DNA of 44,453 bases, taken from the NCBI GenBank assembly GCA_024279115.1, contig JAJRRW010000016.1, positions 1 to 44,453 on the forward strand, given 5' to 3'. The position numbers and the translations under genes are program-made. Below the pieces are notes generated by a model that saw only the letters and a list, made by a program, of their open reading frames with translations, was not told the origin of the DNA and searched no databases. The DNA is from Alphaproteobacteria bacterium. GTDB lineage: Bacteria; Pseudomonadota; Alphaproteobacteria; Rhizobiales; JAKIUO01. How positions within the stretch are numbered: the stretch's first letter is position 1; each line of letters begins with the position of its first letter. Positions 37,435-44,453 of this stretch are shown in pieces.

Positions 37435-39324
37435 CTATTTATCGTATTTGCGCAAGATCCGGCGCGCCTTTTTAACAACCGCATCGGCGATTACCGCATG
37501 ACCTTCTGCGGTTGGGTGAAACGACCCCGAATAGGTGCCTGCCATCACCACCTGAAACCACTTTGTCCGCTTGTGCCGCATCAATCGGTTTGAAACGGCA
37601 CCGCTGGTATGGAAGTGACCCGTCATAAAGGCATCATTTGGGGTGCGAAACCAGCGTTGGCGACTGGCATAGGGCAAAAATTCGCTGGGCTGATAGCTAG
37701 ACCATTGTTTGTCAGCATATCGGGGCAGATCCAGTTGTTCGGCGATTAAGTCAGGCTGATCCGGGCTCACAGCACAAAAGCCGTGGGCGGCGAACTGTTC
37801 GCGGTGCTCGTCAACAAATGTCCAGCCATGAGCCTTTGATGATGACTTCATCAAATCGAACAGCTCATCGGCAAATCTGGACGCTTCCTCAAGCTTCTTG
37901 TTGACCACGGAAAAATCTGGATATAGAGACATGCCAGCGTTCCCCGATGGACAAAGGCTGACCCCGTCTTCGCGCCGCTCCATACGTGGATAGGCGGACA
38001 ATATGATCCGATCAGACTGTTTCCACGGGATCTTCAACATATAGTGGAACGCCTTGTTCAGCGCCGTATAACGCGTTTTGAGGACACCCAGCGCCTGCCG
38101 GGCCTCTGTCGCCCCATAGACACTGCCGAGCCAGCCACCCAAATCCTTCAACAAGCTTTTATCTTGCATGATCGCATTGGCCACCAGGCTTGAGAACCCG
38201 ACATCATTGCCGCCAATTGACACTAAGAGCAGGTCGATCTTGCGGCGTGGCTTATAGCATTTATTGAGCACCATATTTTGCAATTCGGGCAGCTTGCCCA
38301 ACTGGGTGTAGCCCGATGTGTAGTCCTTGGGAGTGCTGTCGCCTTTTCCACATAGTTCTTCGGAGACATAGCTCAATTGAGGAAGTTGGGGAGGGTTTTT
38401 ATCCCATTCATTTCCCTTGTGGCGCAAAAACATACCAACGGTGATTTCCGATCCAGAGCAGGCAAATCCGGCAAAGGTCACCGCCCGATGTGGGTCTTCT
38501 ATGGCAAGTTGCAGCGCTGTGCGTAGCTGATAGGAATACAAAGAGCGATGGCAGGCGCGGCTTTGCCATCTGGCCGCCTCTTTCAAAAAGGCTCCATCGC
38601 CAATACGCTTCCAGTCACCGCGCCTGGTTGGATATCCAGCCATGGGGCGATTGTCGGGATCAAGGCCATAGTCAGCAGAGCGCACATCCGAGAACTTGAC
38701 GGGATCATCTGGATTGCCCTCCCCCGACGCGAAGCTGTCGCCAACTCCAACGATAAAAATATCCTTGACCCGCAGGGAGGTGTTGGCTTTTTTGCTCCCC
38801 TTGATCGCCACACTGATGCGCCCGCCCTTTGGAAAGGGAATATCGAACCCGACTTCATCGCTACACAAAGAGACCTGTCGGTGTGCGGGGCCACGCCGGG
38901 ACCCCTTGCTGTTTGGCACAAACGCCCATTCACATCTGTCGGTTGGCTCAAAAGAACCGGTATAGCGGATCAGCACCTTGTGCTTTTTCGGGGCGATATA
39001 ATCAATTTCTTTGCCGCGGCAAAAACGATATCTGTTACGCGTATTATCCCAGCAGGTATTGGTGAAAACATCTTCAGCCCAACCACGCTGATTATTAGCA
39101 GCCAGCTTGCGCTCCATAGATAAGACAGGTTTTTTTTTCTCTTGCGCACTTAAGGTGCGATAGATTTCCACTTGCGCATTGGCATGTTTTGGATCGAGAA
39201 ACAGGCGAAAAGGATTTTCAACCCGCCATTCGATCGCTCCATCAGCGCGGACGGGTGCCACGCCAAAACAGCTCATAAATAGTATCGAGAAAGCAATGAT
39301 ATGCTTGATTGTCGGCAATTTCAT
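37435..39324 (-). CDS. Large secreted SGNH/GDSL-type hydrolase
   Basis: A 629-residue protein with a signal peptide (IKHIIAFSILFMSCFGVAPV, cleaved near residue 28). The first 190 residues of the mature protein form a Cys-containing region with no recognised family (WAEDVFTNTCWDNTRNRYRF, EPTDRCEWAFVPNSKG). The SGNH core follows: GVGDSFASGEGNPD near 195 with the nucleophile Ser, VSIGGNDVGF near 370, and SGSFHPTAEGHAVIAD near 600 with the catalytic His. These are blocks I, III and V of lipase/esterase-like enzymes. The substrate could be a lipid, glycan ester or peptidoglycan acetyl group; none can be chosen from the sequence. It converges with trmFO and overlaps nothing upstream. Confidence 0.82.
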   Translation of the reverse strand: MKLPTIKHIIAFSILFMSCFGVAPVRADGAIEWRVENPFRLFLDPKHANAQVEIYRTLSAQEKKKPVLSMERKLAANNQRGWAEDVFTNTCWDNTRNRYRFCRGKEIDYIAPKKHKVLIRYTGSFEPTDRCEWAFVPNSKGSRRGPAHRQVSLCSDEVGFDIPFPKGGRISVAIKGSKKANTSLRVKDIFIVGVGDSFASGEGNPDDPVKFSDVRSADYGLDPDNRPMAGYPTRRGDWKRIGDGAFLKEAARWQSRACHRSLYSYQLRTALQLAIEDPHRAVTFAGFACSGSEITVGMFLRHKGNEWDKNPPQLPQLSYVSEELCGKGDSTPKDYTSGYTQLGKLPELQNMVLNKCYKPRRKIDLLLVSIGGNDVGFSSLVANAIMQDKSLLKDLGGWLGSVYGATEARQALGVLKTRYTALNKAFHYMLKIPWKQSDRIILSAYPRMERREDGVSLCPSGNAGMSLYPDFSVVNKKLEEASRFADELFDLMKSSSKAHGWTFVDEHREQFAAHGFCAVSPDQPDLIAEQLDLPRYADKQWSSYQPSEFLPYASRQRWFRTPNDAFMTGHFHTSGAVSNRLMRHKRTKWFQVVMAGTYSGSFHPTAEGHAVIADAVVKKARRILRKYDK

Positions 39325-39373
39325 ATTTAACGATCCGGTTCGGATGGACAGCAGATTACGCGCTGCACGATTA

Positions 39374-40147
39374 TTATCGAAAACCCCTTCGAGCCGCCCG
39401 CCATAATATCCAGGCCTTGCGTGCCGGGTGCAGATCAATTGGCTGCTTGGCTGTCTTGTCTGACGCCTGAAATAGGTCCAAATATGGCGGCACCAGCGCT
39501 AGGGGTAAAATGGCTGCTCTGGCAACGGGGCTCACCGCTTGCAGCTGGCTTTTTAATTCGCTAAATGCGGCGGCTGCTATTTGTTGAAATTGTTCCATGC
39601 CGCCGCCTGCATCGCCAAACTCATCTAAACCACCAGTTTCAGCCGCAGGGTCAGATTGATGCCATTTTTCACACAACAACAGAGCACCGCCATACGCCAA
39701 TCCACATTGATGAAAGAATTGTTTTTCAGTCTCGATCGGGCGATCTGTCAGATAGGAGCGCGCCAGTTGAAACAAAACAGACTGGCGTTGACAAAACCCA
39801 TCCCACCTTGCGGCCGATGAAGCCTCTTGGTCCTGCGAACATTCATGAGCTTCAATCAGCCCCTCAAGGTCTCTAAACAGGCTTTGCCGGGTCGAAAATG
39901 TGGTGATCAATTCAGCCGCAAGCCAATGCCCTGCTCCAGCTTTTTCATATAAGGCCTCTCGAAAAAACTGCGTCCTGATCCGTTGGAGCAGCGGGTCTGA
40001 TGTTTGCCTAGCTATCTTGGCAAGCTCACCATCAAACGAGCACAGCAATAGCAATCCGTGTCGCTTGTTGGCTGCGGCAAAACGGGTGCTGAGCGCTCGA
40101 TTGAAATCGCTTTCAAAAACAGCTTGTGTGATTAGAGAGGAGGTCAT
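39374..40147 (-). CDS. Squalene/phytoene synthase-family protein (NDUFAF6-like)
   Basis: A 257-residue protein with the overall sequence of the squalene/phytoene synthase family: FNRALSTRFAAANKRHGLLL, FDGELAKIARQTSDPLLQRI, RTQFFREALYEKAGAGHWLA and the C-terminal AILPLALVPPYLDLFQ. The aspartate-rich motifs needed to bind diphosphate are not evident, which fits the NDUFAF6-like branch thought to act in respiratory complex I assembly rather than in terpene synthesis. It is 7 bases downstream of an Mth938-domain gene and in a run with secF-secD-yajC. AGGGCAGTC precedes the ATG. Confidence 0.78.
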   Translation of the reverse strand: MTSSLITQAVFESDFNRALSTRFAAANKRHGLLLLCSFDGELAKIARQTSDPLLQRIRTQFFREALYEKAGAGHWLAAELITTFSTRQSLFRDLEGLIEAHECSQDQEASSAARWDGFCQRQSVLFQLARSYLTDRPIETEKQFFHQCGLAYGGALLLCEKWHQSDPAAETGGLDEFGDAGGGMEQFQQIAAAAFSELKSQLQAVSPVARAAILPLALVPPYLDLFQASDKTAKQPIDLHPARKAWILWRAARRGFR

Positions 40148-40154
40148 GACTGCC

Positions 40155-40529
40155 CTAAATGGCAATCAGCGCTGCCGCAACACGCCGATCTTCGGATACC
40201 AGTACATTGAACGTCCGGCAAGCTGCCCCCGTATCCATAGGCTCCAGAGAGATATTGCGTTCAAGGAACAGCCTGCGGATTTCACCGCTGGGAAAATGCT
40301 GCTTGGCACCCGTGCCAAGCAGGACTATTTCAATATCATCTTGCTGTTCGAATATCGGTGCAAACAAATCAGCCGTGATATCGGATGCGCTGGCTGCCAG
40401 CAATGGCACAGCCCCCGTTGGCAAGATGATGATGGACCCTTCAAAGCGTCCATCGCTGAGCGAGAAGCCCTTGTCACCATAGGACGAGATAAGACGTTGC
40501 CCGGCAAATCTGATGTCTTGTAATTGCAT
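40155..40529 (-). CDS. Mth938-like (DUF498/NDUFAF3-like) domain protein
   Basis: A 124-residue protein with the Mth938/DUF498 fold features: FAGQRLISSYGDKGFSLSDG, GSIIILPTGAVPLLA, DIEIVLLGTGAKQHFP and the ending RTFNVLVSEDRRVAAALIAI. NDUFAF3, the eukaryotic relative, is a complex I assembly factor, so this and the neighbouring NDUFAF6-like gene are plausibly partners. It lies 39 bases after secF on the same strand, a common alphaproteobacterial order. Confidence 0.88.
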   Translation of the reverse strand: MQLQDIRFAGQRLISSYGDKGFSLSDGRFEGSIIILPTGAVPLLAASASDITADLFAPIFEQQDDIEIVLLGTGAKQHFPSGEIRRLFLERNISLEPMDTGAACRTFNVLVSEDRRVAAALIAI

Positions 40530-40568
40530 TATGGCGTCCAGACCTCACTACCTGTCTGACTACAGGAT

Positions 40569-41534
40569 CTACTTGGCACCAGCTCCACTTTTGTTTGTCG
40601 CATTGCCGCTCCAGTCGCGGGAAATATCGAGTGCCTGCAGGATGGGTGCGGCGATAAAGATCGACGAATATGTGCCGACCACAACCCCCCAGATCATGGC
40701 AAAGGTAAAGCCGCGAATGACCTCTCCCCCGAACACATACAGGGCAAGCAGGGCCAGCAAGGTCGTCACCGAAGTCAAAATTGTGCGAGATAGGGTCTGG
40801 TTCAGCGAGATGTCAAGAAGCTCAAGCAATGGCATCTTTTTAAACTTGCGAAGGTTTTCGCGGATCCGGTCGAACACCACCACCGTATCGTTCAAGGAAT
40901 AGCCAACAATGGTCAAGATAGCCGCGACAATCGGCAGGCCAAATTCGATCTGCAAGAGGGAAAATATACCGATGGTCATCAACACATCGTGGACCAGCGC
41001 GGCCACCGCACCCAAGGCAAACTGCCATTCAAATCGAAACCAGATATAGACCAAAACTGCCAATATAGCCGCAAAAACGGCGATTATACCCGATTCGATC
41101 AACTCACCCTGAACGGTCGGCCCGACCACTTCCGTACTTCGATAAATCACTTTGTCGCCAAGCTGGTTCTTGAGCTTGTTCAAGGCCAGTTGCTGCGCCT
41201 TGTCACCACCAGGTTGCAGCTCGACACGGATCATCGCGCAACTATCATCTGCGCAAGCGGACTGACCTGACAGATCCTTGACCGCCTGGATTTGTACATC
41301 GCCAAGATCAAGCGTGCGGGACTGATTCCGCAACCAGCCAATATCAATGGCGCCGGTTTTCGATTTGACTTCAAGGATGGAGCCTCCGCGAAAATCGATC
41401 CCCAGATTAAGCCCTTGCGTAAAAAACAGCATCAAGGACGCCGCCACGCCAATGGTTGACAGGGCAATCGCGATAAAGCGCCACGAAAGAAATGGTATCT
41501 TCGTGTTATAGGGAATAAAATGAAAACCCTTCAT
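40569..41534 (-). CDS. secF: Protein translocase subunit SecF
   Basis: A 321-residue SecF, which with SecD and YajC uses the proton gradient to aid late steps of Sec export. The N-terminal membrane segment is followed by NLGIDFRGGSILEVKSK, a short periplasmic domain, and five further segments in the RND-like half, with IVGYSLNDTVVVFDRIREN (the family-typical D/R motif). The C terminus SGAGAK is normal. It follows secD after 102 bases. Confidence 0.96.
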   Translation of the reverse strand: MKGFHFIPYNTKIPFLSWRFIAIALSTIGVAASLMLFFTQGLNLGIDFRGGSILEVKSKTGAIDIGWLRNQSRTLDLGDVQIQAVKDLSGQSACADDSCAMIRVELQPGGDKAQQLALNKLKNQLGDKVIYRSTEVVGPTVQGELIESGIIAVFAAILAVLVYIWFRFEWQFALGAVAALVHDVLMTIGIFSLLQIEFGLPIVAAILTIVGYSLNDTVVVFDRIRENLRKFKKMPLLELLDISLNQTLSRTILTSVTTLLALLALYVFGGEVIRGFTFAMIWGVVVGTYSSIFIAAPILQALDISRDWSGNATNKSGAGAK

Positions 41535-41636
41535 TGTGTCAACTTGCTCCCATTTTTCACCAGACGGGCTTTTCTGGCCCTGCTGGTTCGGGCCATTGGC
41601 CCCGACAATTTCAAATAAGTGCGGACTGATTGGCCC

Positions 41637-42710
41637 TTAAATCGGCAATATCAGACCCTTCGATTTCTTTTTGTGCAACCAGAAGGTGATGATCAACCGG
41701 GTCAGGACGAAGGCTGTGAACACCGAGGTCAAAATTCCGATAGACAAGGTGACGGCAAAGCCACGCACCGGCCCCGACCCCAGCATAAATAGAATGAATG
41801 CTGCGATAAATGTGGTGATATTGGCGTCCAAAATGGTGCCTAAAGCGCGTGAATAGCCCGTATCAATCGCGTTGATTGCGGTTTTACCCGCTCGCAACTC
41901 TTCTCTGATGCGCTCATAGATAAGAACATTTGCATCCACCGCCATGCCAACGGTCAAAACGATCCCCGCGATGCCGGGCAAGGTCAACGTGGCTTGCAGG
42001 ATCGACAAAACAGCTACCAGCATAAACAGATTGACCAGCAGAGCTACCACGGCAAAAGCACCAAACAATCCATAGACGATCACGGTGAATACAATCACGC
42101 CCGCCAGACCGATCATCGATGCGAGCTTGCCAGCGGCAACACTATCGGCACCAAGCGAAGCGCCAACCGAGCGCTCTTCAATGATCGACAACGTCGCTGG
42201 CAAGGCACCAGAGCGCAACAAGATTGACAGCTCATTGACACCATCAATGGTGAAATTCCCCGAAATCTGGCCACTGCCACCCAGAATAGGTTCCCTGATA
42301 ACCGGCGCCGATATGACATGCACATCACGCTTTTTGGTCAGTTCATCAATGCCATTATCAATGACAATGGCAAAGGGTTCGCCAACATTGTTTTTGGTGA
42401 ATTTGCCAAAGCGCCTGGCCCCGGCTGAATTAAAACGAAAGCTGACGATCGGTTCATTGGTCTGTTGATCAAATCCGGGCTGTGCATCGACCAGATCTTC
42501 ACCGGCCACGATCGGGCGTTTTACCAGCAAATAGGCTGTGGCAAAGCGATCATTTGGATCCGCAGCAACAATCACCGTACCAGGTGGTCGTCCCGTTCTC
42601 GCCGCTTCTTCGGCTGTTTTGTCGGTGCGCACCTGATGAAACGACAGCTTGCCGGTTTTACCAATAAGGTCTTTGAGTTTTTTGGGATCATCAAAACCTG
42701 GCACCTGCAC
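41637..42710 (-). CDS. secD: Protein translocase subunit SecD, C-terminal part (gene interrupted by in-frame TAA)
   Basis: The larger part of SecD: VPGFDDPKKLKDLIGKTG, the periplasmic P1 region (DRFATAYLLVKRPIV, FTIDGVNELSILLRSGALPA) and the membrane half with GMAVDANVLIYERIREELR, GPVRGFAVTLSIGILTSVF and VLTRLIITFW. The frame is continuous with the N-terminal part below; only a TAA separates them, so the nominal start here (a GTG at about 42710) is unlikely to be native. Joined, the protein would be about 552 residues, as expected for an alphaproteobacterial SecD. It precedes secF. Confidence 0.9.
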   Translation of the reverse strand: MQVPGFDDPKKLKDLIGKTGKLSFHQVRTDKTAEEAARTGRPPGTVIVAADPNDRFATAYLLVKRPIVAGEDLVDAQPGFDQQTNEPIVSFRFNSAGARRFGKFTKNNVGEPFAIVIDNGIDELTKKRDVHVISAPVIREPILGGSGQISGNFTIDGVNELSILLRSGALPATLSIIEERSVGASLGADSVAAGKLASMIGLAGVIVFTVIVYGLFGAFAVVALLVNLFMLVAVLSILQATLTLPGIAGIVLTVGMAVDANVLIYERIREELRAGKTAINAIDTGYSRALGTILDANITTFIAAFILFMLGSGPVRGFAVTLSIGILTSVFTAFVLTRLIITFWLHKKKSKGLILPI

Positions 42711-42734
42711 CAGAATACGCGTACGGCCCTGTCG

Positions 42735-43295
42735 TTAAATATTGGGCTCCGTAGTGCCCAATTGGTCAATCCGGCGTCTGATGGTCTCGATGGAGGTGCC
42801 AATCGCGCTATCAATGCGCTGATTAAGAGCCTCGACCGTTGGTTTCAGGGTGATGATGTTATTATCAGCCCGCTCGACGATCAGATCGGTAGCGCCAATG
42901 CCCGTAAACACATTGCCCTGCAAATTTTGAATGAGGGTGCGCAGCAAGGTGACCGCGCCATCATATTGCTCGGGCTTTCTGATGCGCACCTGAACGAGAT
43001 TTTGCGCCTTTTTGATCACCATGTTCGAATAGGCAATGCGCGGTCGCGCCGAGCGCAGTTTTGCCAGAGCATCGCCGCGTATGGTTTCGAGCCAGGCTTC
43101 CTTGATCTCACCGGAATTCATCTCCAGCAGAAGATGTGAACCCCCCTGGAGATCGAGCCCGAGATGCAGGTTCTTGTTGGGTAGCGGATCGCTCCAGCCT
43201 CTCATGGTGGAGACAAGATTTGGCATGGCGTACGCTATGCCCAGCACTGACACCAACAAGATCATTATGGTTTGCCATTTGGAGAAATGAAGCAT
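42735..43295 (-). CDS. secD: Protein translocase subunit SecD, N-terminal part ending at premature TAA
   Basis: The first 186 codons of SecD: the membrane segment (LHFSKWQTIMILLVSVLGIA), LHLGLDLQGGSHLLLEM and the P1 region up to GTTEPNI, after which TAA (42735-42737) replaces a residue normally Gln (the family reads EPNIQRQG, and the next codons here encode RQGRTRILVQVPGF). One C-to-T change in CAA would give this. Both parts are in the same frame, so this is a point change, not an indel. The start at 43295 matches the family; ORF codons upstream are not conserved. Confidence 0.92.
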   Translation of the reverse strand: MLHFSKWQTIMILLVSVLGIAYAMPNLVSTMRGWSDPLPNKNLHLGLDLQGGSHLLLEMNSGEIKEAWLETIRGDALAKLRSARPRIAYSNMVIKKAQNLVQVRIRKPEQYDGAVTLLRTLIQNLQGNVFTGIGATDLIVERADNNIITLKPTVEALNQRIDSAIGTSIETIRRRIDQLGTTEPNI

Positions 43296-43376
43296 AGTGC
43301 GTTTGTCCCAATATATTTCGTCAAGGCTATCTTTGGCCGCCCCACTCAAGAACGGCAAACCGGCAGCGCAAGCTAT

Positions 43377-43709
43377 CTAACTTTTATCGTCGACCGGTTT
43401 TCCCTTGGTGCGCACTTCAGAAATGGTGCCACGCACGACTTTCACTCTGACATCGGCTGCCAGTTCGACGAGCAGGTCATTGTCATTGGTGATTTTCACA
43501 ACTTTACCAATCAGTCCGCCGGCTGTTACGATCGTATCGCCTCTGGACAGCGCTTCAACCATTTCCCGATGTTGCTTGATCCGCTTTTGCTGGGGGCGGA
43601 TAATCAAGAAATACATGATTGCAAATATGGCAATAAACGGCAGGATCTGCAAGATCGCATTTCCTCCTCCACCACCAGCGGCTTGCGCATAAGCGGGCGT
43701 AATGAACAT
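43377..43709 (-). CDS. yajC: Preprotein translocase auxiliary subunit YajC
   Basis: A 110-residue YajC with one membrane segment (LPFIAIFAIMYFLIIRPQQK, about residues 26-45) and the family-typical RPQQKRIKQHREMVEALSRGD, VTAGGLIGKVVKI, then the soluble C-terminal tail. It is first in the yajC-secD-secF cluster, 81 bases before secD, and divergent from a DUF815 ATPase gene. Confidence 0.96.
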   Translation of the reverse strand: MFITPAYAQAAGGGGGNAILQILPFIAIFAIMYFLIIRPQQKRIKQHREMVEALSRGDTIVTAGGLIGKVVKITNDNDLLVELAADVRVKVVRGTISEVRTKGKPVDDKS

Positions 43710-43858
43710 TTTGGTTCCCCATTTCGTCTTGATCTAATTTCAATTTGGTCAGCAACGGCCTTCATGACACGGCTTTTGCCAGATGTCACGCTTGTATTTT
43801 ATCAAATATGACTATACTGCATGCAACTACAGTTCAACCCCTACGGATAACCGCGCCG

Positions 43859-44453
43859 ATGAGTGATGCCCCCGACATATTGCCGCTTCTGGAGAGAATA
43901 GCAACGGCGCTGGAGCGCTCTCATCCACCGATCAATGATGACCCCACATTTGGCGCCGCTGACGGCTATGTCTGGGACCCGAATTACGCATGTTGTACAG
44001 CCATTGATCACGTAAATGTAGTCGATCTGAAGCTACTTCAAGGGATCGAACAGCAAAAAAACACCCTTCTTGCCAACAGCTTGCAATTTGCCAACGGATT
44101 TGCCGCCAATAATGCCCTTTTATGGGGGGCCAGGGGCATGGGAAAAAGCTCCTTGATAAAGGCCGTTCACAAAGCTGTGGTTGATCAGGGCCTTCCTCTC
44201 AAGCTTGTTGAGATCCATCGTGAAGACATTGATAGTCTGCCGCAATGCCTGCAATTGATCAAAAACGCCGACCTTAGAACGATCTTGTTTTGCGATGATT
44301 TGTCCTTTGAACCAAATGATAGCAGTTACAAAAGTCTCAAAGCCGCGCTGGAAGGGGGGCTGCAAGGGCGTCCCGAAAACATCTTGTTTTATGCAACCTC
44401 TAACAGACGCCATCTGATGCCACGCGACATGATCGAAAATGAAAGTTCCACAG
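43859..44453 (+). CDS. DUF815 family ATPase, N-terminal part (cut by window edge)
   Basis: The first 198 codons of an AAA-type ATPase of the DUF815 family, running off the right edge. Visible parts: YVWDPNYACCTAIDHVNVVD, NNALLWGARGMGKSSLIKA with the Walker A loop, ILFCDDLSFEPND with the Walker B aspartates and YATSNRRHLMPRD. The frame is open with no stop. It is divergent from yajC, a common neighbour in Alphaproteobacteria. Function unknown. Confidence 0.92.
   Translation, partial: MSDAPDILPLLERIATALERSHPPINDDPTFGAADGYVWDPNYACCTAIDHVNVVDLKLLQGIEQQKNTLLANSLQFANGFAANNALLWGARGMGKSSLIKAVHKAVVDQGLPLKLVEIHREDIDSLPQCLQLIKNADLRTILFCDDLSFEPNDSSYKSLKAALEGGLQGRPENILFYATSNRRHLMPRDMIENESST

Noticed and set aside
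42735-42737. Reassigned TAA or TAG codons
   Set aside because: Two internal stops could suggest recoding, but TAG ends glnB and TAA ends glnA and the secD frame itself, and nearly all other conserved genes have no internal stop.

Overview
The window looks like ordinary chromosome from an alphaproteobacterium, most likely Hyphomicrobiales-like, of moderate GC. The evidence is gene content and order: an HdaA-type DnaA regulator beside an AI-2E-family permease and a DUF2066 protein, divergent from purM-purN; a glnB-glnA pair with a sigma-54 promoter; an IalB-family protein; sdhE-mfd divergent from recG; and yajC-secD-secF followed by an Mth938-domain and a phytoene-synthase-like gene. I saw no insertion sequence, prophage, CRISPR array or integron. 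This is core genome, and I found no obvious new multi-gene defence or mobile system.

Layout. 1-4254 (minus strand): DUF2066 protein, CDP-alcohol phosphatidyltransferase, AI-2E permease, hdaA and the start of ppk. 4427-6209 (plus): purM-purN. 6214-7994 (minus): exported TPR protein whose C-terminal tail is in another frame. 8287-10572 (plus): sigma-54 promoter, glnB, a 398-base structured and open leader, glnA, terminator. 10652-12884 (plus): UbiH-like flavin hydroxylase and LpxL-like acyltransferase. 12991-13743 (minus): IalB-like protein. 14105-17296 (plus): frameshifted peptide-binding protein and a degenerate adenylate-forming protein. 17301-21142 (minus): sdhE-mfd. 21358-23472 (plus): recG. 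23701-28874 (minus): DUF502 protein (broken), small TPR protein, glmS, glmU. 29169-29894 (plus): SPOR-like protein. 29979-31484 (minus): DUF2892 protein and zinc metallopeptidase. 31786-31862 (plus): tRNA-Arg. 31949-35800 (minus): leuA, a possible small membrane protein, an SLC13-type transporter. 36028-37425 (plus): trmFO. 37435-43709 (minus): SGNH hydrolase, phytoene-synthase-like protein, Mth938 protein, secF, secD (broken), yajC. 43859-44453 (plus): start of a DUF815 ATPase.

Functional themes are nitrogen assimilation (glnB/glnA), purine synthesis, UDP-GlcNAc supply (glmS/glmU), DNA repair and replication control (mfd, recG, hdaA), protein export (yajC/secD/secF) and respiratory-complex assembly (sdhE and homologues of NDUFAF3 and NDUFAF6).

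The most striking feature is that four otherwise well-conserved genes are interrupted. Two have apparent one-base losses in homopolymers (TPR gene near 6563-6573; peptide-binding gene at 15680-15683). Two have in-frame stops where a sense codon is expected (DUF502 TAG at 24367-24369; secD TAA at 42735-42737). Draft-assembly error is the simplest explanation, but reads are needed to separate it from real decay. The second point of interest is the glnB-glnA spacer, which is open in frame with glnA, starts with a good ribosome binding site, and carries several strong inverted repeats.
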